A model generated the notes under the pieces. That model saw only the letters and a list, made by a program, of their open reading frames with translations. It was not told the DNA's origin and made no database searches. A stretch of 64,000 nt of DNA from Sabellastarte sp. h YS-2021 (taxonomy: Eukaryota; Annelida; Polychaeta; Sabellida; Sabellidae). The translations under genes were made by a program, and so were the position numbers. The stretch is taken from contig OZ024934.1 in the NCBI GenBank assembly GCA_964017235.1, positions 82,178,706-82,242,705 on the forward strand, read 5' to 3'. The first letter of the stretch is position 1. The number at the start of each line of letters is the position of its first letter. Shown piece after piece: positions 1 to 11,189 of this stretch.

Positions 1-84
1 CAATTTAGGGGAATAATGTACCCAGAGGTTTTGAATAATGCAAAGTTTGTGATGAGAAACAACTCTAAATCAATTACACAGATT

Positions 85-245
85 GACTGAAGTCTTTTCA
101 GTCAATTTCTGTAAAAATGAACCATAGATTTCAGTCATTACGTGAAATGACTGAAAATTTTAATCATTACGCATAATGACTGGTCATGTGTCATTACATG
201 AAATGACTGAAAGTTTCAGTCATTACGTGTAATGAATGGTTTCAC
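85..245. repeat. Cluster of short palindromic repeats
   Basis: Several imperfect copies of a short palindrome follow one another here. The clearest is around 131-155, where ttcagtcatt and aatgactgaa form inverted arms around a loop containing acgt. Diverged copies follow at about 157-183, 187-213 and 213-236. The block lies in the intron upstream of the first coding exon in the window. No function is evident. Confidence 0.6.
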
Positions 246-254
246 AGATTGACT

Positions 255-392
255 GTGGTTAGCAAGTTTGGCATCTAATCATAGGCTGTCACCTCTGTGG
301 GTTCGAGTCCCACAAGTGGCAATTCTGAGGACCTGTCCCAATATGACCCTGGCTGTTGAACGGGACGTAAAACCCCAACTTTGACTTTGTAA
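255..392 (+). mobile_element. tRNA-derived SINE, 5'-truncated (family B)
   Basis: The segment carries a pol III B-box-like motif (ggttcgagtcc) and a tail reading ctgttgaacgggacgt. The same sequence is present as an intact minus-strand copy at 36798-36950, which shows that about 17 bases including part of the A box are missing here. It lies in the intron before the exon at 463. Confidence 0.7.
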
Positions 393-462
393 CATGTATA
401 ACCTTGTCTATTGGAACAGATCTGAAAGCCCAACTTTGACCTGTATTTTGCCCGTTTTCCAG

Positions 463-3400
463 CCCAGCTCTCCTAGCCAGTTAGTGGATGATGTGAATGA
501 AATCATTGAGGAGGAGACAGGTGTAGTTCCATTTGGTTCTTACTCCAAGAAAAGGCGGAGAGACCGGGACAGCGGCTATGGCAGCCTGAGTAAACCAGAG
601 GGAGATGATAAAGAGGTAAGAAGTCAGAAACGGGTAATTGTTTTGAGAAGTTTAAGTCTTAGATTGTCACTTTTATAGTAAAGACAAATGCCATATGGCA
701 TAGTAACAGATTGTATTTTGTGTATTTATCCAAGTTTGTTGAGTGTAACACTTTGGGGATAGATCAAGTAAAGGGAGAATCCAAGTGGTGGATGTTACGG
801 CTAAAGCAGCATGTATTGTATTGAAAAAAAAATATTCAGTACATACCAAGGGGCCACGGTGGCAGAGTGGTAACACTCTCGCTTCCCACCTCTGAGATCG
901 GAGTTCGGTTCCCGGCCCAACCTCAAGTGGGAAAGTTGGTAGTTGCTTGCCTCTGGTCAGCAGTCTACAGAACCTTGACCAACTGTATGTACTGGTTTCC
1001 TTTGCCCATAAAACTACCTGTCGTGATATGACCTATACAGTGTTGAAAGTGACGTTAAGCCCCAAATAAATAAATATATACCAGTCGCAAAGTGTCGAAA
1101 CATCTGGGATGTTATATCCAGGCAAAACTTGAAGATATATTCTGCTTTATTATTCACATAATTTTGCATTTTTCATCGAGTATGAAGTATTAACAAGAAA
1201 CTGTCGCAGATCATGTACTAAATTTGTAATGTAGATTTGTTTTGGAGTACACTAGTGACTGGACACCATGTATTTTGTTTTTTACAGAACGAGTCTCCTG
1301 TCAAGAAGAAGGCCAGGAAGTCACTGGACAAGAAGTGGTCTACACCGGGTGATGTCCAGTTGGGTGACTCTCTTATCTTACCGGAGACTCCGGTTAGTGT
1401 GTTAGATTTTTTTACAATAAGCATCTTTGGCACTTAGTAACCATTGATTGCACCTTTTTACTGTTTTAAGTGTTGAGTGGCAGATTTAGTTAGACTAAAT
1501 GTCCTACTTTTTGCAGGAGCTACCATTTTCGGCAGCACTTGTGACGTAAACATAATTTTTATTGGCAAATATGCATCTGTCCTGAGGTACTTTTGTATTA
1601 ATCCCTTTAGCGTGGTGAATTATACATAGATGAAGTATCCAGGTCGTTGCACAAGCACATTATAGATCAAAAGCTTACGTTCAATACTTTGTAAATAAAT
1701 TCTCCACATTTCCTTTGTGTTACAAGTTTATTATTAAATCTTTTGGAATGTAAATTTTTTATTTCAGAGTAAGTCATTGATTGGTGATCAGTCCATTGTA
1801 TTTTCTCCGCCATCCATCATCAAAGAGACACTGTTGATTCCAGAAAAACCCTTTTCACTGAATGAGGCTTTCTCCTTCCCCAAGTCGCCCCTGAAAATAG
1901 CTAAATCCAAGGTAAAGTGTTTTAGGTTTGATAGTACAAACTAGTAACTGTTTAAAACTTTGAAAATAATGTTTTCATCATTCATAGATTTGTAATTTGT
2001 TGAAAATCCATCGTAAAAAGTTGCAGTAATTATGTTACGTTAATTTTTACAGTAGACAACCTGTGCATTCATTGTGTTCTGTTCAATATTACTAGATGCA
2101 TAACTGAGAGCATTCCTAGCATACAGAATAATTATATGCAGGATCATTGTTAGGTGGGTTGTGTGTAACCAACCCGCCTATTAGATTGATGTGTCCGACG
2201 TCCGTCTGTCTGTCCACATTTCTGTTTCCGGACTCTAACTCGAAAACGGTTTGTCCAATCAAATTCAAACTTGACAGGGAGATAGATCACCATCATAGCT
2301 AGGCTCTTTTTGAAATTGGTGTAATTCCGTCCATTTGTCTGTCCATCCACCTGTCCGTCCACATTTTCGTTTCCGGACTATAACTCGAAAACGGTTTGTC
2401 CAATCGAATTCAAACTTGACAGGGAGATAGATCACCATCATAGCTAGGTTCCTTTCGAAATTGGTGTAATTCCGTTTGTCCAATTTTTGTCCATTTGTCT
2501 GTCCATCCATCTGTCCGTCCACATTTTCGTTTCCAGACTCTAACTCGAAAACGCTTTGTCCAATTGAATTCAAACTTGACAGGGAGATAGATCACCATCA
2601 GAGCTAGGTTCCTTTAAAAATTGGTGTAATTCCGTCTGTTCGTTTGTCCATTTTTTGTCCGTTTGTCTGCTCGTCAGCATTTCTGTTTACGGACTCTAAC
2701 TCGAAAACACTGTGTCCAATCAAATTCAAACTTGACAGGGAGATAGATCACCATCATAGCTAGGTTCCTTTCAAAATTGGTATAATTCCGCCCGTTCGTC
2801 AACATTTCCGTTTCGGGACTATAACTAGAAAACACTTTGTTCAATTGAATTCAAACTTGACAGGGAGATACATCACCATCACCAAATTGGTGTAATTCTG
2901 TCCTTTCGTTTGTCTGTTTATAGCATAGATACAATTATGTAATCTAGATTACAAGTTTTACATTTCTTAGCACGTCTAACACATTCACCTTATCTGGGTG
3001 ACCTAACATTTCTTTCCTTGTTTCTAAATGTAATTACAGCGGTCGCTAACCTTATTGCTGCCTGCACAACCTGCTTTTTGGGGCATCTTTGACCCTCTTG
3101 TTTTTTAAATGTTCCAATATTGCTCTGTGGTTATATGACAAATCTAAATGTTTATTTATATGTGCAGGTTCCCAGCAGAAAGGCAAAGCAACATATCAGG
3201 TTTGGTGAGACACCAAGCAAATCACACAAGGTATGTATAGGTATTACACTAGTTGGGTTAATTAAAGTGAAAATCAAATTGAAAAATATTGCTTCATAGA
3301 CTGAGCTTAATAAGAGAGTGTATATTTGGACTGATAATAATTACCATACCATGCTGTTATGTATTTTAGGTCCAGTGTTTGTGAATATCTGTAAGTGTTT

Positions 3401-4003
3401 ACACTGCAGGTTTCTATTGCAGCGATGTAAACTTTGTTTTGCACTAAACTTACAGTCTAGCAAGCCTATCTTGTTTATTTTCAGGTATCATAGTTACAGA
3501 TAAGCTTAGTTCCTACAATGTCAATCCGAAAGACTTTAAAAGTGAATATCTAAGTGTCGTTAGGGGCGGTAGTGTTCACAAAAAAGATCAACACATGCAA
3601 ACTAGCTCAGATTAAGTAAAAGCATAAAATGATGTACTATCTGCGATGTTAACAGTGATTATTAGATCTTTGTTCAGAATGTAGAAGTCCCAGCCAAGTG
3701 GGTCCCATCTTGAACACTAAGTTTTAAAGTTGATCCTTGCCAACCATTGTCCAATAGTTGTCAGTTCAAAATGTTGAGGCACTGATAGGCACTGGTTGCT
3801 TGTCCTACTAAAACTGCCTGTACAAAGTATATAACCTAGAAGAACCCACATATAAATAACCATGTTGTTCTGTTGTGTGCCTTCAGTTTGGAGTTGGGTG
3901 GGAGGTGGTGGCATGTGGTCAGACTAAAGACCAATTAGAACTCACAGAGCTGGCCCGACATTGGTTTCCAAAGAGTGCTGTGCCCCGGTCACTCAAGTTA
4001 TGA
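463..4003 (+). CDS. 3' part of an unrecognised gene: five phase-0 coding exons with CDK-type sites
   Basis: Five exons are joined by GT-AG introns: 463-615, 1288-1392, 1768-1911, 3168-3230 and 3887-4003, ending in TGA. Every exon length is a multiple of three and every junction is phase 0, so they concatenate into 193 residues of open frame. The start lies upstream of the window. The protein is polar and lysine-rich. It contains a basic run KKRRRDRDSGYGS in the first exon, and full CDK consensus sites SPVKK, SPLK and TPSK plus minimal ETP and STP sites. The last exon ends in a less charged segment, ELARHWFPKSAVPRSLKL, which looks like a folded or binding C-terminus. These features suggest a nuclear, cell-cycle-regulated protein (inference). 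A replication regulator of the Treslin type is one candidate to test, but I cannot identify the family. Introns hold SINE and tandem-repeat insertions. Confidence 0.7.
850..1080 (+). mobile_element. tRNA-derived SINE (family A)
   Basis: The head is tRNA-like, with an A box (tggcagagtgg) and a B box (gttcggttccc). The body contains ttgaccaactgtatgtactg and the end is a ccccaaataaataaa tail. A second copy lies on the minus strand at about 16270-16496, and the body segment also recurs inside every tRNA-array unit after 55880. The copy sits in an intron of the first gene. Confidence 0.75.
2150..2935. repeat. Imperfect tandem repeat, about 125-160 bp unit, five copies
   Basis: The motif agggagatagatcaccatca recurs at about 2276, 2421, 2581, 2737 and 2862. 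Each unit also holds ctaactcgaaaac and caaattcaaacttgaca. The left edge is a short inverted repeat, ggtgggttgtgtgtaaccaacccgcc, that could be an element terminus (broken here: ggtgggttg and caacccgcc arms near 2153-2180). Open frames across it are by-products of repetition. It occupies the intron between the exons ending at 1911 and starting at 3168. Confidence 0.7.
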
Positions 4004-7000
4004 CGGCAGACAGACGGTGCTAAAGTATTGAGGTCATCCAGTCAACAGACTTAAGATGAATACATAGACTATGGAATCATAAAGCTGCCGTTGAGAAGAA
4101 CTGTAATCTGCCACTTTTGTTCCTTCTGAGCAGTGTTTCAGTGAAAGGAGAAAGCTAAACAGACTTCTCAGGACATGTGTGATAAGTATGGTATAACATT
4201 AAATTCAGTTTGAAAAAAAAACAAAAAAGCCCCACAAAACTATCACATCCACTGTACCATCTAATACTGATGTAGTCAGATCTATAAATGAATATCCTCC
4301 TTTTACACTTTTACTTTGTGCTGGGTTAAAATTAGGGATGGGTCTGTTGGCCCGGTATCGAGAGCATTTTCATGAAATACCGTGATGGTATTTTACAACC
4401 GCCACTTCGCTTGTCAGCACATATAATGGAAGGAAGAGTTAAAATATTAGAAACATACCCGAAAGCTGAAGAAATTATAAGCTTTATCCCCAATTTTCAT
4501 TCATTTGCAGACTTTATACAGTAATAGCGATTACATTGAGCAGAACTGCCATGTGTTGGTTACGACTATTTATAACCTCAATCTCACTTGCCAGCTCTTA
4601 CAACTGAAGGAAAACTTAAATTATTGGGAACAAACAAAAAAATCTGAAGAAATGATAAGCTTTTATCTCATATTTCGTGCATTTGGCCACTTATATTGCA
4701 CTGTCGTGAAGAGGAAACATCCATGTTTGGGATGTACTAAAACGGTTTTGTATTGGCGACCTCCTGGTGTATATATTTTTCTTACCGACCCATCCCTAGT
4801 TAAAATGATGTAGTATCTGGTGAAAGCCATCTCCAGTTGTAAATTATGGCTAATGTACCCTTGTGGTTATTTTTCATCATATCGTGACAAGTGTATAAAA
4901 TACCGAATTTTGTTATTTTAAAAGCCCAGTAACCGCTTTTGATTTTTTTCATAACTGATCCCACTACTATAATCACAACATGATATCATAGTTATCTTTG
5001 TATAGTATCCTTAAGTAGCTTTACTTTATGGAAGTATTCAGTCAAATGCCACATTTAGTAGTAATAAATAGTATTTCTTAAGATGGCATTTTCCATGAAA
5101 AAATACCTTGACTTAATGTCTTGTAGCAGCATTTTCCCAGCTACTTAAGAACAGACTACAGAGGTTTTGTCTGTGATATCCATATATTTGAAATAGTACT
5201 TGAAAAAAATGCGATTTTATAAGCTGTCATTTCTTTGATGCACTTTGCTTCCTGAAAGCGGCCCGAGTGGTTGGCGTGTTAGGCATTTAATCACTTGTCT
5301 ATCGTGACACGCATCTAATTCCAGCTAATGGCAACATGCAGGAGTTACTGGCATCATAAATCTAGATATTATAAAGGAAGTGAAACCCCAGTGATTTTTT
5401 TTTTTATCATCTTCTTTACTTGTCATTGAGTGCAGATATCTGGCACGTAAACTGGTGAAATTTATATTCCATATGTGTGGCATTAATGAGAACATTTAGT
5501 CATGTATATAATGTACTGGTTTGGTAGGTTTTATTTAACCTAAAGTATCTAAATGGTGTATGTAATGTGTATTATGTACAGGTCATGACATGTGAGAAAA
5601 AAATAGTATTTATTGTATATAGTGTCAGTATTGCTTACTTCATATTGGTTGTTGTGGATATGTATGCATGTTAACAAATAATTTTCAGTTATATAACATG
5701 AATTAATTTAAGACACTGTATTAATGTTCATATGACTAGTAAAGGGCTTGATCTGTATATTGGTATGTGTGTATAATTTGTTAAAAGACGAGGGAAAAGG
5801 TGGTGAAGGTTTCAGCACTCTGTTTGGGAAGGGTACATGCTGACGGGTTGTAACTTCATATAAATGGTCTTGGTCACCAAACACATCTAATCATTCATCA
5901 AGTCAACTAAAAGGACAGTGTATTCCATATATTTGTAGCTGTTTTCATCTGAAGGTATGTGCGAGAAAGTTTTGAAGATACACCAGTCTTAAAATGACTT
6001 AAGAAAAAATGTAAATTTACCCTTTGACAGTGATATGAAAACAATACAAATATAAATTGTTTATACAATAAATGTTACTGGTCTAGTAAATTGATATGGT
6101 AAGACAAATATATATTTTCTAAGGTGGTCAGTTTGGATTTCAGCTAGCTAGTTGTGAGCCAGTGATTTGCAAAGGGGACATGTCAGTCTTCTCAGTATTT
6201 GCATTACCTTAAGATTAGAGTTGCAAAAATCTGTTTATTCTTGTATATTGGAGGAGTAAATCAGTACAGACAAAATATTCTGTGTTTTCTTTTGACAGGG
6301 ATACTTAACTGCTATTTTATCATTGCACGATAAGGAATACACTGCTTTATGTAGATGTCTTGTATTGCTTGTGTCTCAATAGTCAAAATATGAGAAAACA
6401 AAAATGGTTAAAATATTAAGTTAAAAAAGTTTATTAAAACATTTAGTATTTTTTATTATTATCTCACCTGGTGAATTCTGTAAATCATGCGATGAAGGTA
6501 GTGTGAACTTGATCTGCAGTTTTAGATATTTCCTCCTTGTCTACATATATCCTCGATGACATGCATTTATTTCACAAACCTATCTAAGTGACTGGGTGTT
6601 CTAGTTGTTATTGCTGTGGGTAGGTTTAGTTCAGTCTTAGTCTTTCACTGTTACTATTTATTGTGCATTTTGTGTAGCATTGATTTTGTTTGTTGTGTTG
6701 CATGTTTGTGGTGAGACACTAAAACAGGTTCCTGTGGTGTATTTTCTCTCTCATATTATTACAAAGCACTTGAAGGGTGTTGAGGAAATATTTGTTATTT
6801 TTGTAATCTATCACAGTAAATCCCTTTGTAACTGGAATCAGTGTGTTCATTGGTTGTAGTTATTCAGAATCTACTGCAATGTGTAAAGTGGTTTCCCATA
6901 TATTCGTTCAATAGCCAATCTTCGTACCTTCATCAGATTACCTGAGAGTAGGGGAAGCAAAACCTCATGTAATCAGGTGGTGGGAGAGGCCATTAAGTGT

Positions 7001-8256
7001 ACATAGAGTAATGGATGCATTCATATGCATGTAATGAAACATTACCATTAAATTGTTTAACTGAGCCTTTCATTCAGTAAGCAAGTTTTGTTTTCAGGGT
7101 CAAAATATGTTTATGTCACTGTGCACCACAGACAGACTGGCAATAACGTATTACTAAAGTGGACAACCAATATATGAACAATATTCACTGATTGTGTATA
7201 AATATGTCTGTGTTTAAGTTTGCATCACCATCTGAAAGGTCTTTTTGTAAATTTTTGTAATTATCCATAGAATATATGGAGAAGATGATTTAATTTTAAG
7301 TAATACATGTTTAGCCACCTGTGATGTTTGATTTGGCAATAAATCAGAGGATAATTCTATATGTGATATTTCAACCAGTTAAGAATATGTTTAGAGTAAG
7401 ACATTAGATTATATATCTTAATTTGGCTTGTGTACCACAATGTGGCACATATTACACATGTAGTGAAGCATTACTTTCAAGTATAAGCATTTTTCAAGGT
7501 TATTGTCTTGAATGTATACCAGAACAACCATATATTATAACTTTTGAACATTTTTTAAAATGTATAGCATTTTTTGGAATTGAATGAGCGCTTAAGTTTT
7601 CAAGCTATATTTTTATTGTCCATGTGCGATAATTAAATTCTTTGGTAAGATTATCAAATGATTTTGTCAAAATAAAAGTACTGAACTCATTGGTATTATT
7701 TTCTTTATCAGTGACATTTTACCCATTCAACAAATTAACACATTTACATTCAAAAAATTCCATACAGATAAATGAAATAGTTGCTGCTTTTTGGGGGATT
7801 AAAACAAAAGTTACTTGCATACTTTCAAGTATAAAGCTAAGAATGGTCGAGTGAAAAGGATGTGCTTTCTGATATATGAGAATGAAAATGCAAGAAGTTA
7901 GACTGCATGGGTATAGTAGATTGTCCTAGGTTTGTTGAAAAAAGGAAATGTTAATAAAAATTGGAAGATGAGCCTTCTTGGTTTTGTGTCTTAGTTCTTT
8001 TCACCCCCTTTGATAAATTATGTCCACAAGTGTCAATGTTTAGGGGCCTGCCCCAGTATGACCATGGCTGTTGAACAAGACAGAAAATGCTAGCCTTGAC
8101 TTGGGTGATAATATTTGCTCACATCAATATAAAGCAGTATAGTTTGGGCGAGATTTCCTATTTTCTCCACATAATCTTTTGATGTGTCAATGTGTGGTCA
8201 CACTCATTAAAGCCCATTAGTTTCAGAGTTTATTGATCAATTTAAAGGACTAATTT
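4004..8256. other. Gene-free stretch downstream of the first gene
   Basis: Apart from the hAT-like element at 4333-4798 I see no coding sequence. The first part is presumably 3' untranslated sequence of the upstream gene. Several AATAAA hexamers occur (for example near 5066 and 6069), but the true polyadenylation site cannot be chosen. A degraded SINE with an A-box-like ggcccgagtggttggcgtg lies near 5260-5400, and a SINE family B tail near 8040-8110. The rest is AT-rich unique-looking DNA. Confidence 0.5.
4333..4798. mobile_element. Non-autonomous hAT-like element with 8-bp TSD
   Basis: The ends are tagggatgggtc and its complement gacccatcccta. Both are flanked by the identical 8-mer gttaaaat, at 4325-4332 and 4799-4806. 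An 8-bp target duplication is typical of hAT transposons. At 466 bp it has no transposase motif, and the 102-residue open frame at 4505-4813 runs out of the element and is not a credible gene. Confidence 0.75.
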
Positions 8257-9060
8257 TTACCCCACAGCCCTTAAGGGCTGTTGGGGTATTGTTTTCACCC
8301 ATGGTGTCCGGATGGGCGGGCGGGCGGCGGGAAAAGAGTTTGTCCGGGCTGTATCTCAGAAACCGTAAGGTGTAGGAAGTTGATACTTGATAGGGACATT
8401 GGTTAGGGGGTGTAGGTGTGCAACGTCATGGTCTGACCTTGATTTGACCTTGCCGTAGTGACCTTGAGTTTGAAAATCTTGTCCGGGCTATATCTCGGAA
8501 ACCATAAGGTGTAGGAAGTTGATACTTGGTAGGGATATTGGTTAGGGGGTGTAGGTGTGCAACGTCATGGTGTGACCTTGATTTGACCTTGCCGTAGTGA
8601 CCTTGACCTATAAAATCTTGTCCGGGCTATATCTCGGAAACCGTAAGGTGTAGAAAGTTGATACTTGGTAGGAATATTGGTTAGGGGGTGTAGGTGTGCA
8701 GCGTCATGGTCTGACCTTGATTTGACCTTTGACCTTGCCGTAGTGACCTTGACCTATAAAATCTTGTCCGGGCTATATCTCAGAAACCGTAAGGTGTAGG
8801 AAGTTGATACTTGGTAGGGATATTGGTTAGGGGGTGTAGGTGTGCAATGTCATGGTCTGACAAGGATTTGACCTTTGACCTTGCCGTAGTGACCTTGAGT
8901 TCGAAAATCTTGTCCGGGCTACATCTCGGAAACCGCAAGGTGTAGGAAGTTGATACTTGGTAGGGACATTGGTTAGGGGGTGTAGTTGTGCAACGTCATG
9001 ATCTGACCTTGATTTGACCTTTGACCTTGCTGTAGTGACCTTGACCTATAAAATCTTGTT
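8257..9060 (+). mobile_element. Tandem-repeat element with terminal hairpin (about 140-bp units)
   Basis: The left end is a hairpin around cagcccttaagggctg. After a G-rich segment, the motif gtccgggct-atatctc recurs at about 8342, 8481, 8620, 8766 and 8911, a spacing of 139-146 bp. Each unit also carries gtgtaggaagttgatacttg and ttggttagggggtgtagg. A reverse-oriented relative with the same hairpin-bearing end lies at 18165-18805. The architecture resembles the repeat-cored non-autonomous elements described from bivalves, but the superfamily is not established. Confidence 0.7.
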
Positions 9061-9314
9061 GCACCTTTGAGTCTGTTTTTTTGATGCAGATTTAGCACTG
9101 TTAAAGTCATATTAGAATTTATTAAGAATTTTACTTTCATAACTTCCCATTGTAAGAGATAGAATTTCATCAAGTGAGCCACAGATTTTGCTCCAACACC
9201 ACACATAAGCATTCATTAAATGTATTACCACTTCTGTATGCATGATAATATTCAAACCATCTAAACCATAATTGGGCCATGCAGGTGTAGATAAAGAGTG
9301 TTGAATTTTAGTTT

Positions 9315-9550
9315 GCTGATTAATGCTGTTATCTTGTTATTGAATTATCTTGTTTTAGTACTTCATCTTTATATGCATTATCTTTCTTTTAAACATTATT
9401 TCTCCATTTAAACATTGTTTGGACCTTTATATAACTGACAGTGCTCTGAAAGTATCCTGAAGTTTGTACTGGTACAGTACTTCTGTATCTCATGGTGTTG
9501 AAAATATTTCCCTAGGCTGTGGGGTACGGGCATCTCTGATGCTATTTTAT
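9315..9550 (+). repeat. Dispersed repeat, copy 1 (about 235 bp)
   Basis: The segment from ttaatgctgtt to gggcatctctgatgctattt recurs at about 10977-11180 in the same orientation and at about 17645-17885 inverted. No termini or coding motif identify its class. Copies 1 and 2 flank the pair of DIRS remnants. Confidence 0.65.
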
Positions 9551-9589
9551 GGGACTGAACTCATCCCTCTCTTCCCCTACCTCAGAGCA

Positions 9590-10150
9590 GGTATGATAGA
9601 AAAAAGGGAAGGGGGGGGGACAAGGTCGACTCTGACGGTTCCACTCCGGTTAACCGGATGATGATATTCGACCATAGCCTTAAGGGTTTTGACTTCAATA
9701 TCTACCCAGGCTTTAAGAAGGAATCTTCATTATCCCTAGTAACTTACCCGCCGACCAAGCGGTAGTTATTCAGCTATTGTCCATTGGATAGGATGTATTA
9801 ACGCAATAAAATTGCAAATTTAATAAGTAAATTTAATTTTTATAAGTTAATACCCTATCCAATGGACACACAAGACCCTCCCACCGACCCTGCTCTCAAT
9901 TTACTAGGGGCCTAATAGGTTTAGACAACAAAAAAGATGGTATGACGTCACTCTGTCTAGACAGGAAGGAAGTACGACACGCCATCTGGCGAGTGCACTG
10001 GTACTCCGGACCGACCTGCTGGTGGAGACACAGGACGTCTTTTTCTGACGTTTGGCGGGCCGGTCTGCGCCGACCGGATAAGCTATTGTCCATTGGATAG
10101 GGTATTAACTTATAAAAATTTAATTTACTTATTAAATTTGCAATTTTGTT
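9590..10150 (+). mobile_element. DIRS remnant 1: internal complementary region plus one terminal repeat
   Basis: At 9767-9887 an interrupted palindrome is bounded by gtccattggatagg and its complement. It contains ggatgtattaacgcaataaa on one side and aagttaataccctatcc on the other. A second half-copy, gtccattggatagggtatt, begins near 10085 and marks the outer end of the terminal repeat. This matches the arrangement of the full DIRS-like element at 49183-54900, where the same text layout follows a conserved gtagttatt. Only the region after the coding part survives, and no reverse transcriptase is left. Confidence 0.65.
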
Positions 10151-10209
10151 TTTTAGTTATCAAGTAATTTCTATTAAGGACTTATTTAGTTGTCATTAAT
10201 CTCGTATTC

Positions 10210-10890
10210 AGGTTGCAAAAATTTATGAGATGTCCAACCATGGGTTGGTCAGTCACTAGTGAAGGGCCCTCAGGGACCCTTAGACCTCGAAGTGAGCACT
10301 GCTGCACTTCCGTCCTACAATCAAACATCTAGACAGTTTCAGCACTGTCTCATTTTATTTAGGTTTTTGGCTCGTTACAGGCCCGGTCTTCGGGATCGGG
10401 GCACTGTAAATGGGACTCAGACTGGTATTTCTGGAACTATTCTATACATATTAATTCAAAATCTTAGAAAAAATGACATACCTTCCAGTCTCAGCTGTAA
10501 TCCCGCCACCGGGCGGTTGAATTCAGCATTAAGTCCCACATGGTAAGCTATTGTAGCGTAATAAAATTGAAAATTTTAATTACTTAAATGTAGCTTTTAT
10601 AAGCTACAAGCTTACCATGTGGGACTTAGAAGAGTCCCACCCTGCCTCCCCGCTGTTTACAGCTGAGGGGTAGGTTTTAGAAAATTTCAACGAGAAAGTA
10701 GGGCGATTGGTGAGAAGTTATCACGTGACGACAACTAGCAGTGTATCCGGTGGCTAACAAGAACTGTCTTTTTTTCTAAGACGTTGGCCCCGGGTGTGGC
10801 AACCCGAGAACAGCATTAAGTCCCACATGGTAAGCTTGTAGCTTATAAAAGCTACATTTAAGTAATTAAAATTTTCAAGTTTATTTCATT
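10210..10890 (+). mobile_element. DIRS remnant 2, a different subfamily: internal complementary region plus one terminal repeat
   Basis: The bounding sequence is agtcccacatggtaag instead of the one in remnant 1. The internal palindrome runs from about 10531 to 10630, from cccacatggtaagc to gcttaccatgtggg. The outer end repeats agtcccacatggtaagcttg from about 10819. The preceding gcggttgaattcagc corresponds to the conserved pre-palindrome segment of the other copies. The open frame at 10259-10546 has no recognisable domain. Confidence 0.6.
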
Positions 10891-10976
10891 GGCGATAATC
10901 AATCGATTAACCGAGTCCGAGTCGATTCTTCTAAAACGAGGAATCGAGGCACATTTTCGGGCTCGCTTGCAGGCCT

Positions 10977-11180
10977 AGTTTTAATAGTTCTTCTTTACAT
11001 GCATTATCTTTCTCTTAGACATTATTTTCTCCATTTAAACATTGTTTGGACCTTTATATAACTGACATTGCTCTGAAAGTATCCTGAAATTTGTACTGAT
11101 ACACTAACTCTATATCTCATGGTGTCAAAAATATTTCCCAAGGCTGTGGGGTATGGTCATCTCTGATGCTATTTTTCTAC
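10977..11180 (+). repeat. Dispersed repeat, copy 2
   Basis: It matches the repeat at 9315-9550 with scattered substitutions (for example gtacgggcatct against gtatggtcatct). It sits immediately beyond DIRS remnant 2. Confidence 0.6.
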
Positions 11181-11189
11181 TTTTCATAT

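Noticed and set aside
2150-2598. Minus-strand frames with DGRTDG-like repeats
   Set aside because: They arise from the tandem repeat gtccgtctgtctg in an intron and are not conserved between units.
3660-3850. Possible SINE family A tail in the last intron of the first gene
   Set aside because: Only scattered similarity (actggttgcttgtcc, aaactgcctgt) and no promoter boxes; not strong enough to list.
4505-4813. 102-residue plus-strand frame
   Set aside because: It lies in a hAT miniature element and runs through its right end into the flank.
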